Program-made: the position numbers and the translations under genes
Source: DATMNR01 sp963702765
GTDB lineage: Bacteria > Chloroflexota > Ktedonobacteria > Ktedonobacterales > Ktedonobacteraceae
Length of the DNA stretch: 44,853 nucleotides
Assembly (NCBI GenBank): GCA_963702765.1
Contig: CAVPEB010000024.1
Coordinates: 1 to 44,853, forward strand
Direction: 5' to 3'
The notes under the pieces: generated by a model
Database searches by the model: none
What the model saw: the letters and a program-made list of their open reading frames with translations, nothing else
What the model was told of the DNA's origin: nothing
Shown here: positions 1 to 8,279 of the stretch, piece after piece
Layout of the letters: each line of letters begins with the position of its first letter
How positions within the stretch are numbered: position 1 is the first letter of the stretch

Positions 1-42
1 AATCAGACAAAGCAGCCAGTTGGTTTCGTCCGGTATTCCCGA

Positions 43-74
43 GTGTCATTCTTCGCTGACGCTCAGAATGACAC
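43..74. repeat. Short palindromic repeat, TGTCATTCTGAGC family
   Basis: A short inverted repeat with 10-bp arms, GTGTCATTCT and AGAATGACAC, separated by 12 bases. It is one of at least five copies of the same motif in the window (also near 12890, 13013, 13732 and 43331). Related TGTCATYCTGAGCG motifs are common intergenic repeats in Chloroflexota and other genomes. No gene overlaps it, and bases 1-184 show nothing else I can support. Confidence 0.7.
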
Positions 75-184
75 TTTCAGCTCGATTCGTTTCTGCTTGC
101 CTGATGGGATATTAATACAATGAGTTGGATTCAATGGCGCATTAAATTGTGCTACTACAAATCACATGTAAAGATAGTTGGGAG

Positions 185-736
185 TTATGCACTGACCATG
201 ACAATGTCACTCGTGGGCTTGACTGAGACTTCGACTACTTTGCCATGCTCATCGGACCAGACCATTTGCAGGATGTAGTTGTGATAAGCAATGATTTGAG
301 GCGCTGTCAGGACGGCATTGTCGGTGGTCGAATGGGCATCGCTCACCAGTGTGACCTGGTAGCCCAGGTCGATTGCTTTACGACAGGTTGCATCGACACA
401 TACCTCAGACTTACATCCGACGATGATGAGATGGCTAACGTCACGTATTTCCAACTCTTGCTGGAGCGTTGTGCCATAGAAAGCATCCGCTTCAGGTTTA
501 CGAATGACTAGATCTTCCTCCTCAGGTGCAATAGTTGGGTGAATTTGCCAGCCCGGTGAGCCAATCTCATCTACATCGTTATCCTGAATATAGATGATAG
601 GCGTCCCTGTCGAGCGTGCCTGGGCAATGAGCGTGGAAATGTTCTCTAACAGTGCGTCAAGCCGGTAGACAGGATTAGCTCCATCTACTAGCGCGGTTTG
701 CACATCAATAATGATTAATGCTGTATCTGTCCTCAT
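185..736 (-). CDS. Isochorismatase-family cysteine hydrolase
   Basis: A 183-residue cytosolic hydrolase of the isochorismatase/nicotinamidase-like fold. The catalytic triad is visible: Asp11 in IIIDVQ, Lys80 in VIRKPEADAF, and Cys113 in VGCKSEVCVDAT, which also carries the cis-peptide turn before the nucleophile. These enzymes cleave amides or vinyl ethers of small substrates. The substrate cannot be told from sequence, and the closest general label is cysteine hydrolase. The start is placed at 736, not at the in-frame ATG at 754, because GAGAGGAG lies 8 bases upstream of 736 and is inside the longer reading. It stands alone, with the next gene about 400 bp away on the same strand. Length is normal for the family. 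Confidence 0.9.
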   Translation of the reverse strand: MRTDTALIIIDVQTALVDGANPVYRLDALLENISTLIAQARSTGTPIIYIQDNDVDEIGSPGWQIHPTIAPEEEDLVIRKPEADAFYGTTLQQELEIRDVSHLIIVGCKSEVCVDATCRKAIDLGYQVTLVSDAHSTTDNAVLTAPQIIAYHNYILQMVWSDEHGKVVEVSVKPTSDIVMVSA

Positions 737-754
737 GGGAGATACTCCTCTCAT

Positions 755-1145
755 TTTGTGAAAAAATTCTCTTTTGGGGAAAATGGGTGTGGTTCATAGA
801 GTACCTCCTTTCATTTGCGTTTTGCTGTTTAGGGTAAGGTTAGTATAACATATTTTATCAATGTAAGGGTGGGAGATTGGAAGAGTTCCGGTATGTTGAG
901 TGAAACCACGTTTGCGACCCAGCGTGGGAGATCCTTCGCTGGCGCTCAGGAGGACAAATAGGGGTCAGGTTGGTGAGGGCAGGATGATTTGTTTCACCAG
1001 GGAGTAGGCCCCGCCCATCCCCGCGGGCGACCATGAAGGCCCACCGCCACACGCCACACCGCCCTCGCCCCTACGGATTATATGACGAGAGATGCGGCCA
1101 AAGGCCGCAGTTCATGGTTGATTCGTTGGTTCGATTATTGTTGGT
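755..1145. other. Intergenic spacer with dispersed repeats
   Basis: A 391-bp gap between two minus-strand genes. The half nearest 754 is AT-rich and should hold the hydrolase promoter. Around 926-952 there is a degenerate copy of the GATCCTTCGCTGGCGCTCAGG motif. Bases 1023-1074 hold a copy of the GGGCGACC...AAGGCCCACC...CTCGCCCCTAC repeat that recurs at 4530 and 22533. I see no convincing gene; a 64-codon reading frame across the repeat is an artefact of its GC bias. Confidence 0.6.
1023..1074. repeat. GGGCGACC/CTCGCCCCTAC dispersed repeat, copy 1
   Basis: An approximately 52-bp GC-rich intergenic repeat starting GCGGGCGACCATGAAGGCCC and ending GCCCTCGCCCCTAC. Close copies lie at 4529-4580 and 22532-22582, and looser relatives at 2457-2505, 12853-12972, 14408-14460 and 25707-25743. 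All copies lie between genes. They share complementary GGGCGA and TCGCCC ends, so a transcript could fold into a hairpin. Confidence 0.65.
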
Positions 1146-2231
1146 TTAGTAGCGCAATATCATGGCGATGTGCTGGTATTTTTCGAGGACGCCGTCGTCG
1201 ACAAAGACTACTTTACCGCCTTTTGACATGACGATTTCTATTACGTCATCAACGGCGTCGTCAATGACGTCTGGGGCTGTGGCATCTTCAGCCGGGGTGA
1301 GGAAAAGGCCTGTTTCGTCTACACGAGCTGGATAGTGAAAGCCTGTTTCTACAATAAGGGTGCTACCACGACCTTCTTGAGCCGTGTGCCATACTTCGGT
1401 CATAGCAGTTGCGTACTTCTGAGCGCTAATCGCAGCATCAAGTTCCGAAAGGACTTCTTCGATCTGTACTGCACGATGGGCTTTGACCAGAGGCCAGACC
1501 AGGTCTGCCAATTCGTGGGCAGAGGTATAGTCATAATTTCCCTTGAGTGTTCCGATGATAGAAGATGTATGGCTTGTGATTTCCTGGAAAAAGGCTATAT
1601 TGCGATCCACACCTGCTACGACGAGAGGAAGCTCATCATCAATCATGAATTCCTTGAATGCAGCGTCAACCTGATTATAGAATTCACGGTTCTTTTCGTC
1701 TCTGTACGCTGATCTATTAATTCCCTGACCGCCGGGCAGCCTGGTTGCCGCACCTGGACCTTCGTTTGTCATTGGGAAACCGCCTTCAGTGATCTCGATG
1801 AGCGTATCACGCACACCTTCAAAGAGACGTGTTGTGTTCTCGCTTAGCGCTAGAAGCCAGTAACGTTGCGTACGATTGAGGGCCAGTACGAGGTTACGGG
1901 TGGCAAATGTTTCGTCAACAACAACCTGTTCGGCAGGCTTAAAAGGGAGAGAGAATGCGCGCGCAAAATCCTTGTTGACGTAGATTGCCAACCCTTCGGT
2001 CATGTATTGATAGTCAAGGTGTTCAACAAGGTTATGTAGGTGTGTTGTGAGGGAATCGACTTCGCGCCATGTAAATTCTTGCAACAAACGATCTTCTGCT
2101 TCTTTTACGAGATTTTTTACGCGGATGGGGTCTTTGAGGTTTTCGGGTGCGGTGCGGTAGGTGGGCATTATGATGGATACTGATGGGTATTCACGTATTG
2201 CTTGTAGAAGTCGTACGTCATGGCGGTTCAT
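1146..2231 (-). CDS. baeRF family 3 (eRF1-like) ribosome-associated factor
   Basis: A 361-residue protein of the bacterial archaeo-eukaryotic release factor (eRF1-like) superfamily, family 3. Recognisable blocks are VSIIMPTYRTAPENLKDP at about 18-35, YWLLALSENTTRLFEG at about 124-139 and PLVVAGVDRNIAFFQEIT at about 202-219, the last two corresponding to the eRF1 domain 2/3 core. The stop-codon reader NIKS and hydrolytic GGQ logic of true eRF1 is not obvious; a GGQG does occur at 167-170, but it is in a linker. Relatives of this superfamily include Balon, a hibernation factor that binds the ribosomal A site, so a role in ribosome hibernation or rescue is a reasonable inference. CAGGAG lies 8 bases before the ATG. 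It appears monocistronic. Confidence 0.8.
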   Translation of the reverse strand: MNRHDVRLLQAIREYPSVSIIMPTYRTAPENLKDPIRVKNLVKEAEDRLLQEFTWREVDSLTTHLHNLVEHLDYQYMTEGLAIYVNKDFARAFSLPFKPAEQVVVDETFATRNLVLALNRTQRYWLLALSENTTRLFEGVRDTLIEITEGGFPMTNEGPGAATRLPGGQGINRSAYRDEKNREFYNQVDAAFKEFMIDDELPLVVAGVDRNIAFFQEITSHTSSIIGTLKGNYDYTSAHELADLVWPLVKAHRAVQIEEVLSELDAAISAQKYATAMTEVWHTAQEGRGSTLIVETGFHYPARVDETGLFLTPAEDATAPDVIDDAVDDVIEIVMSKGGKVVFVDDGVLEKYQHIAMILRY

Positions 2232-2734
2232 GTTGTTTTCTCCTGTTTCAATTTACTTGTTCGGTTAATTGTATCAGTTCAGATAAGTGGGTTTCAAGGC
2301 AGATAGGGGATATTGAGTGCTCTTTGATTCTCTGTCGTGAGGTCTCGCCGCCTTCGGCGGCGAGAAGAATGGGAAGTATCTGGGGACACCCCAGACCCCG
2401 GCAAAGGGCTTCGCCCTCTGCACTCCTGCTCGCATGCGATATGGAGTAGGAGACCAGGACGGCGCGAGCGCCCCCACCCAGCATCCACACAGCTCCCGTC
2501 CCTACACAAATGGTATCTGGCACCCGATAATTGGTAGAACCCTCCCTATTTATCGCGTTGACATGGTTACAAAGTGCGTGATATGATTTTTTACTGAACC
2601 ATTGTAGGGTTCGTGGTTGTTTATTTCTTGTTAACTATCCCCGATCACAGAAGGTCGCGTGATCTGGTTAGTGCGCGGCCGATTTTTGAACGTCCCGCAA
2701 TGTAGCTGGCTGGCTCCTTCAGGGCCGGATGTGA
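2232..2734. other. Repeat-rich intergenic region with a strong promoter
   Basis: A 503-bp divergent spacer. It contains a 9-bp-stem palindrome around CTCGCCGCCTTCGGCGGCGA (about 2342-2362) and a GC-rich repeat with GGCGCGAGCGCCCCC and CCGTCCCTACA blocks (2457-2505) that resembles a sequence at 14408-14460. Near the right end lies a consensus-like promoter for the downstream cluster. Several overlapping reading frames here are composition artefacts. Confidence 0.6.
2558..2587 (+). promoter_or_regulatory. Sigma-70-type promoter of the amidoligase cluster
   Basis: A perfect TTGACA (2558-2563) is followed after 18 bases by TATGAT (2582-2587) and then a T-rich start region. It faces the esterase gene, with about 150 bp of leader in between. 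It is the best promoter match noticed in the window and would drive the esterase and ATP-grasp genes. Assignment is by consensus only. Confidence 0.65.
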
Positions 2735-3466
2735 GTGTATAGCGTAATGAATCGTGAGTATCATAGTTGGTTTAGTCCCTCCCTCCAAAGAGATATGGAA
2801 TTGCTCGTTTTTGGTCATGCTGGCGCTCGTGTGCTGGTTTTTCCGACTTCCATGGGCCGCTTCTTCCAGTGGGAAGACAGCGGTATGATCAACGCGCTTG
2901 GCGATCAACTGGAACGTGGAGATATCCAGTTATTTTGTGTGGATAGCGTTGATGGAGAAAGCTGGTATGCCAAATGGAAGCCTCCCGGTGACCGCGCCTG
3001 GAGACAAACGCAGTATGACTACTATCTTGTGAACGAAGTCCTGCCGTTCACCCTCCAGCACAATTCCAACCCTTACTTGATTGCTGCAGGGACTAGCTTT
3101 GGCGCGTACCATGCTGCCAATTTCGCTTTCCGTTACCCACAGTTGGTCAGTAGAGTTATCGGGTTAAGCGGCTACTATAACATCAAGAATTTTACGAATG
3201 GCTATTCAGACGATAATGTCTATTTCAATAATCCCTGCGACTTCATCCAGAACGAACACGATCCGTCGCGACTGGATGCATTGCGACACATAGATATTAT
3301 CCTTGCTATTGGGCGTGACGATCCTTCGTGCTCGAACAACGAGTATTTCTCGGGCATCCTCTGGAGCAAGAGCATCTGGAATGCCTTGCGCGTCTGGGAT
3401 GGCTGGGTTCACGATTGGCCTTTTTGGCAACAGATGATCCGCATGTACATCAGCGGTCACGATTGA
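2735..3466 (+). CDS. Esterase-family alpha/beta hydrolase (PF00756-like)
   Basis: A 243-residue (or 239-residue) alpha/beta hydrolase of the esterase D/antigen-85-like group, predicted cytosolic because no signal peptide is visible. The nucleophile elbow is GTSFGAYH with Ser121. Asp195 or Asp196 in AIGRDDPS and His226 in GWVHDWPFW are the likely rest of the triad. The start is uncertain: GTG at 2735 gives the longest form, while ATG at 2747 (MNREYHSW) is a better codon; neither has a strong Shine-Dalgarno. It is followed after 19 bp by the ATP-grasp gene on the same strand, so the two are probably co-transcribed. In this setting it may hydrolyse or load the product of the neighbouring ligases, but the substrate is unknown. 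Confidence 0.82.
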   Translation: MYSVMNREYHSWFSPSLQRDMELLVFGHAGARVLVFPTSMGRFFQWEDSGMINALGDQLERGDIQLFCVDSVDGESWYAKWKPPGDRAWRQTQYDYYLVNEVLPFTLQHNSNPYLIAAGTSFGAYHAANFAFRYPQLVSRVIGLSGYYNIKNFTNGYSDDNVYFNNPCDFIQNEHDPSRLDALRHIDIILAIGRDDPSCSNNEYFSGILWSKSIWNALRVWDGWVHDWPFWQQMIRMYISGHD

Positions 3467-3485
3467 CCGAGAGGGGAGTTTTCTC

Positions 3486-4464
3486 ATGACTCTGAAAGTC
3501 GGTCTGTTGGTCGGACGGGAATGGTCCTTTCCCCCCGCCTTCATTGAAGAAGTCAACCGCCGCGATGAGGGCGTTGTAGCGGAGTTCGTCAAGCTGGGCG
3601 GCACGCGGATGGATGAGCCAATACCTTACTACGGTCATTATTGACCGCATTTCGCAGGAGGTACCCTATTACCGGGTCTATCTCAAATATGCAGTCCTCC
3701 AGGGTGTGACAGTTGTCAACAACCCTTTCATGTGGACAACGGACGACAAATTCTTCGAAGCAACTCTGGCCACTAAGTTAGGAATTGCCCATCCGAAAAC
3801 AGTTGTACTTCCAAACAAAGAGTATGTACCAGGCATTGTTCACGATGAGAGCCTGCGTAACCTGGTATACCCGTTGGACTGGTATGGAATTATTAATTAC
3901 GTCGGCATGCCTTGCATATTGAAAGATGCCTTTGGTGGTGGCGGTAGGGATGTGTATGTCTGCCGATCGATAGATGAGTTACTGCATTATTATAATCGTT
4001 TTGGCCTGGGTACGGCCATTTTGCAGGAATTCATCGAGTTTGAGCAGTACGTCCGCTGCATCAGCCTTGGGCAGGAAGAAGTCCTTCCGATCAAGTACGA
4101 TCCCCGCGAGCGTAAATATCATGTCGAACACGATCATCTCAGCCCTGAACTCGGTAAACGTATTGTTGAGGACTCATTAAAGCTCGTGCGCGCATTGGGA
4201 TATGATATGAACTCCCTTGAGTGGGCCGTTCGTGACGGCGTTCCTTACGCGATCGACTTCATGAACCCTGCTCCCGATATGGATATTTATTCACTGACTC
4301 CGTTTTATTTCGATTGGGTGGTCAAGCACATGGCCGATATGGCTATCCGTCTCGCGAAACATCCACGCCCACAAAATCGCGAGCTGCGCTGGGATACATT
4401 ATTGACCGCGGAACGCAATAGAGGTGAAGATGAGGCAGCAAATTCGAGTCAAAATTTGACATAA
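3486..4464 (+). pseudogene. RimK-type ATP-grasp ligase, single-base frameshift
   Basis: An ATP-grasp carboxylate-amine ligase related to RimK/glutathione synthetase. The natural start is ATG at 3486, preceded by GAGAGGGGAG (MTLKVGLLVGREWSFPP). That frame hits TGA at 3642-3644. The rest of the protein continues in the next frame. Removing one base near 3630 joins MDEPIPY to TVIIDRISQEVPYYR and restores about 325 residues. The downstream piece alone can start at ATG 3613 (283 residues) but would lack the N-terminal pre-ATP-grasp strand. ATP-grasp features include CILKDAFGGGGRDVY (glycine-rich loop), LQEFIEFEQYVRC, and the metal-ligand block IDFMNPAPDMD. It sits between esterase and cp-ATP-grasp genes. 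The frameshift is either a real mutation or an assembly indel. Confidence 0.8.
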
Positions 4465-4528
4465 GTATAGGTATTTGTACGTTTGTTTATTGCTTATTTT
4501 CATAAGAATCTACTTCCTTTAGGGGACG

Positions 4529-4580
4529 GCGGGCGACCATAAAGGCCCACCCAGCCACTCCTCACCACCCTCGCCCCTAC
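4529..4580. repeat. GGGCGACC/CTCGCCCCTAC dispersed repeat, copy 2
   Basis: A near-identical relative of the repeat at 1023-1074 lies in the 169-bp spacer between the two ATP-grasp genes. It begins GGGCGACCATAAAGGCCCAC and ends CTCGCCCCTAC. The left boundary of the tandem duplication (4634) lies 53 bp to its right, so this repeat is not part of the duplicated unit. Confidence 0.65.
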
Positions 4581-4633
4581 GGGAAAGGGTGCTTCACCAA
4601 AGGACGAAGAATCTTTTCTAGAGGCGGTGTGCC

Positions 4634-5986
4634 ATGTCATTGCGAGAAGCGATAGAAACCTATCACGAACTCCTGACTGACGAATTAGCCAGTGAGTCGC
4701 AGGCGAAACTCGATGATCAGCAGCAGGTCCGTGGAATCACTTTTGGTGGACGACCGCTTTGTAGCGTACTGCGCCCGCGCTTCATGACGCCCGAGCAATA
4801 TCACTTCCTCCAGACGAGGGTTCGCCTGCTGTTACATGCTTTCGATAAGATCTATTATCGTGCTCTGGAAGATGAGGTGTTCCGCAAACATTTTGGCTTA
4901 CTTGACTGGGAAGAGGAACTCGTGCGGCACGATTCTGGTTTTCGCGCTCCCAGTCCGACCTCGCGCGTAGACACATTCTTTGTACACGGTCGTGGAGGTT
5001 TGCGCCTTACAGAATACAATGCTGAGACGCCCGCAAGCCCGGCTTACAATGATATACTGGCAGACGTTTTTTACGGCTTACCTGTGATGCGAGAGTTTCT
5101 GCATCGCTACGAGGTGCGCTATTCGCCCGCGCGTCACAGCGTCCTGAATGCCTTGATAGACGCTTATCAGCAATGGTTAGGCCGTCGTGAGACGCCCCGT
5201 ATCGCCATACTCGACTGGAAAGAGGTGCCAAGTTACAGCGAGTTCGTGATGTTTGCCGAGTATTTCAAATCTCAGGGGATGGAATGTGTCATCGCAGATC
5301 CACGCGAAGTGGAATATCGCAATGGTCGTCTCATGGCAGGAGACTTCCACATCACGTTGATATATAAGCGCGTGCTAATCAGCGAGCTTGTCGAACGTGG
5401 CGGGCTTGATCAGCCAGTTGTACAGGCAGTGCGCGATGGGAACGTCTGTATGGTTAATCCATTTCGCTGCAAAATTTTACACAAAAAAGCCAGCCTGGCA
5501 GTACTGAGCGATGAACGCAATTCCGAACTCTTCAGCGACGCGGAGTTGGAAGCCATCGAAGCTCACATCCCCTGGACGTGTGTCGTCGAGGAGCGCAATG
5601 CCAACTATCATGGCCAGAAGATCGACCTTTTACCTTTCATTCTTGAGCATCGCGATAAACTGGTGCTCAAACCAAACGACGAGTACGGTGGAAAGGGAAT
5701 TGTTCTAGGTTGGGAAACCGATCCTGTTACCTGGGCTCTGGCAATTCAAACCGCATTTACCGACCCTTACATTGTTCAGGAGCGTGTAACCATTCCAAGT
5801 GAACCATTCCCAAGCATGGTTGATGGCCATGTCACATTGAGCGACCGCATGTTGGATACCAACCCATTTGTCTTCTATGGCAGCTACATGGATGGCTGCC
5901 TATCCCGTCTCTCGACCGAGGCGTTGCTGAATGTAACAGCTGGTAGCGGTTCAGCCGTCGCCACATTCGTGGTGGAAAAACGTTAG
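4634..5986 (+). CDS. Circularly permuted ATP-grasp ligase, copy 1
   Basis: A 450-residue circularly permuted ATP-grasp protein (type related to COG2308/glutathionylspermidine synthetase C-domain families), predicted to join a carboxylate to an amine using ATP. Diagnostic blocks are LTEYNAETPASPAYND (126-140), NPFRCKILHKKASLAVLSDE (275-294), LVLKPNDEYGGKG (343-355, nucleotide and phosphate contacts), YIVQERV (379-385) and the C-terminal CLSRLSTEALLNVTAGSGS (422-440). Start ATG 4634 follows AGAGGCGGTG. It is 10 bp upstream of the GCS2 gene and clearly in one transcript with it. It is the first gene of a tandemly duplicated block; copy 2 differs at three residues (34, 305 and 375). Substrates are unknown; proximity to GCS2 suggests the two act sequentially on one amino-acid-derived metabolite. 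Confidence 0.88.
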   Translation: MSLREAIETYHELLTDELASESQAKLDDQQQVRGITFGGRPLCSVLRPRFMTPEQYHFLQTRVRLLLHAFDKIYYRALEDEVFRKHFGLLDWEEELVRHDSGFRAPSPTSRVDTFFVHGRGGLRLTEYNAETPASPAYNDILADVFYGLPVMREFLHRYEVRYSPARHSVLNALIDAYQQWLGRRETPRIAILDWKEVPSYSEFVMFAEYFKSQGMECVIADPREVEYRNGRLMAGDFHITLIYKRVLISELVERGGLDQPVVQAVRDGNVCMVNPFRCKILHKKASLAVLSDERNSELFSDAELEAIEAHIPWTCVVEERNANYHGQKIDLLPFILEHRDKLVLKPNDEYGGKGIVLGWETDPVTWALAIQTAFTDPYIVQERVTIPSEPFPSMVDGHVTLSDRMLDTNPFVFYGSYMDGCLSRLSTEALLNVTAGSGSAVATFVVEKR

Positions 5987-5996
5987 GAGAATTGAA

Positions 5997-7112
5997 ATGA
6001 AGCCGCCCTCACTCACCATTGGCATAGAAGAAGAATACCAGATTGTCGACCCGGAGACGCGCGAACTGCGCTCCTACATCACCCAGATACTGGAGGAGGG
6101 TAAGACGACCCTGCGAGAGCAGGTCAAACCCGAACTACACCAGGCCATGGTTGAAGTCGGATCCCTCGTATGCCAGACACCAGGTGAACTGCGAGAGGAA
6201 CTGGTTCGCCTGCGTCGTACGATTATGGAACTGGCCGCAAACAATGGCTTGAAGATCGTGGCAGCAGGCACTCACCCATTTTCCTCATGGATGACGCAGG
6301 AGATCACCCCGCAGGAACGCTATATGGGCGTCAAGCAGGACATGCAGGAACTTGCCCAGCGGCTATTGATCTTCGGCACACATGTACATATAGGCATCGA
6401 AGACCGTGAATTTCTCATCGATTGCATGAACGTTGTACGCTATTTGTTGCCACATATACTCTGCCTCTCCAGCAGTTCACCATTCTGGATGGGACGAAAC
6501 ACTGGCCTGAAATCTTACCGCAGCATTATTTTCCGTAACTTCCCGCGTAGTGGCATCCCACGCGTTTTCGATACATGGGAGGACTACAACTACCTGGTGG
6601 AGACGCTGGTGAAGACAAATACCATCCCAGATGGCAGCAAAATCTGGTGGGACGTACGTCCAAACCATTCATATCCTACTATAGAATTCCGCATCAACGA
6701 TGTTTGCACGCGAGTCGATGAAGCAATTTGCATGGCAGCCATCTTTCAGGCTATTATTTTCAAACTCTGGAAGCTGCGTCGAGACAATCTGACGTTCCGT
6801 GTCTATCCCATGGAGTTGATCGAAGAAAATAAGTGGCGTGCCGTGCGCTATGGACTGGACGGCAAATTGATTGATTTTGGCAAACAGCAGGAAGTACCAG
6901 CCCGCGACTTGATTCGCGAATTAATCGAGTGGTTCATAGGCGATGTGATCGATGAACTGGGAAGTCGCGAGGAGATCGAGTATGTGTACCGCATCCTGAA
7001 CGAAGGATCAAGCGCCGATCGCCAGTTAGCCACGTTTAACCGCACAGGTGATCTGAAAGCGGTAGTCGACCAGTTAATACAAGAAACAAGTGAAGGAGTT
7101 ATTTCTGCATAA
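5997..7112 (+). CDS. GCS2-type carboxylate-amine ligase (YbdK-like), copy 1
   Basis: A 371-residue member of the glutamate-cysteine ligase family 2 (YbdK-type), ATP-dependent formation of an amide bond to a glutamate-like carboxylate. Family blocks: GIEEEYQIVD at 9-18 with the metal-binding acidic residues, AGTHPFSSW at 90-98, GTHVHIGIED at 127-136, and WWDVRPNHSYPTIEFR in the second half. Its length is standard. A GGAG precedes the ATG with 10 bp to the stop of the upstream ligase, so translation is likely coupled. The stop codon TAA (7110-7112) is inside a perfect hairpin. The translated protein is identical to copy 2, although the genes differ at 15 nucleotide positions. The true amine partner is not known; YbdK itself shows only weak glutamate-cysteine ligation, so glutathione production should not be assumed. 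Confidence 0.9.
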   Translation: MKPPSLTIGIEEEYQIVDPETRELRSYITQILEEGKTTLREQVKPELHQAMVEVGSLVCQTPGELREELVRLRRTIMELAANNGLKIVAAGTHPFSSWMTQEITPQERYMGVKQDMQELAQRLLIFGTHVHIGIEDREFLIDCMNVVRYLLPHILCLSSSSPFWMGRNTGLKSYRSIIFRNFPRSGIPRVFDTWEDYNYLVETLVKTNTIPDGSKIWWDVRPNHSYPTIEFRINDVCTRVDEAICMAAIFQAIIFKLWKLRRDNLTFRVYPMELIEENKWRAVRYGLDGKLIDFGKQQEVPARDLIRELIEWFIGDVIDELGSREEIEYVYRILNEGSSADRQLATFNRTGDLKAVVDQLIQETSEGVISA

Positions 7113-7150
7113 CTGCTGGTGCGTAACGCACCAGCAGTTATGCAGAAATA
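7100..7150 (+). terminator. Perfect 25-bp hairpin spanning the GCS2 copy 1 stop
   Basis: Arms 7100-7124 and 7126-7150 are exact reverse complements with one central base. The outer 9 bp are TATTTCTGC/GCAGAAATA and the centre is GTGCGTAACGCAC. The stop TAA lies in the left arm. There is no long T-run, so it is not a textbook intrinsic terminator; it could end or attenuate transcription before the peptidase gene 14 bp downstream, or protect an mRNA 3' end. The matching hairpin in copy 2 keeps the outer part but has a different inner part. Confidence 0.75.
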
Positions 7151-7164
7151 GAAATTAATTTTCA

Positions 7165-8279
7165 ATGTCACGTTCAATCACAATCGAAGATTTGTATGCA
7201 ATTCAATTTTTGAGCAGGCCGCGCATCTCGCCGGATGGTCGTCGTGTGGCTTTTGTGGTAACAACCATCGACGAGGGCAAGCACGAATATCGTTCCTCAA
7301 TCTGGGTAGCGCCAACCGAGGGTGGCGAAGCCACGCGCTTCACAGGCGGCACAGCCAATGCGCACAGCCCATGCTGGTCACCCGATGGACGATGGCTGGC
7401 CTTTGTCACAGATCGTGAAGGCGAGCTACCAGGCAAAGATGCAAAGGAGCAGAAGAAAGCAGGGCAAAGGCAAAGGACAGATTTGGCTCATTCCCAGCGA
7501 TGGAGGCGAAGCGCACCAATTGACTTTCATGCCGCATGGAGCCTCCAATCCCACCTGGTCGCCTGACTGCAAGCGCATGGTTTTCAGCGCAGCTGTTGGC
7601 CCTCTCGATGAAGAGACCGAGGATGGAAAGATCTTACCCAAAGTTCGTGTAATTGACCGGCTGCTATACAGGCTGGATGGTGTTGGCTTTATCTACGAAA
7701 GACGACAGCACCTGTTCCTGGTTGATGTCGACGGTGGCGAGCTCGAAACAACTAACCGATGGCGATTGGGATGATAAGGATCCAACCTGGTCGCCTGATG
7801 GCACGCATATTGCATTTGCATCAAGCCGGGCTGAAGATCGCTGGCAGTTACCGTGTCCTGATATTTATGTATTGTCGATTGAGAACGAGCAAGCGGGGGA
7901 ATTACGGTGTTTCACCGACGGCATGCGTTCGTGTTTTTCGCCTTCATGGTCACCAGACGGCAAAACGATTGCCTTTTTAGCGAAACCAAAGCTACGTTCG
8001 GGCAACCATAGCGAAGTGTTCATCATCGACGCACTGACACCACAAGCTGAGCCGCGCTGCCTGACAGGTGAATTTGAGGGTGGTTGTTCGGATTGGACCA
8101 ACAGCGATATGACCAATGAACAAATGATGCCTGCACCGATCTGGTCTACGGACTGCCAAACGCTTTACATACTGGCAGCTCAAAGAGGATCTACGCGTGT
8201 GTATGTGGTTGATAAAGACGGAGCAGGCAAGCAACCTCCAACGCTCACACCAGGGAATATGCATGTACTCGATTTTAGT
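7165..8279 (+). pseudogene. S9 prolyl-oligopeptidase copy 1, truncated and frameshifted
   Basis: The first copy of the S9 peptidase retains only the N-terminal beta-propeller part (about 370 residues' worth of DNA) with repeated SPDG motifs such as CWSPDGRW, TWSPDC, TWSPDGTH and SWSPDGKT. The catalytic alpha/beta-hydrolase domain is absent because the duplication junction at 8279/8280 cuts it off after the residues LDFS. Compared with the intact copy at 10814 it also carries two single-base insertions, an extra C at 7460 and an extra G at about 7745. It is therefore inactive as a peptidase. The piece after the second insertion reads in frame into the second cp-ATP-grasp gene, giving a possible 659-codon propeller-ligase fusion from 7653 to 9632. 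Confidence 0.88.

Larger units (their letters stand above)
4634..8279 (+). repeat. Tandem duplication, unit 1 (3.65 kb)
   Basis: Unit 1 of a direct tandem repeat containing cp-ATP-grasp, GCS2 and the first part of an S9 peptidase. Unit 2 begins at 8280 with no spacer. The offset is 3646 bp through the first two genes and changes to 3649 and then 3647 within the peptidase because of small indels. Nucleotide identity is about 98-99% by eye. Left boundary: the ATG of the cp-ATP-grasp gene, the first position where upstream sequences stop matching. Confidence 0.92.

Noticed and set aside
185..754. Start of the cysteine hydrolase at 754
   Set aside because: The Shine-Dalgarno GAGAGGAG falls inside the extra six codons, so translation should start at 736.
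858..1052. A 64-residue protein in the first spacer
   Set aside because: It overlaps dispersed GC-rich repeats; the frame reflects composition, not coding.
7091..7150. Intrinsic terminators with certainty at the GCS2 hairpins
   Set aside because: There is no following T-tract, so I keep the terminator role tentative.
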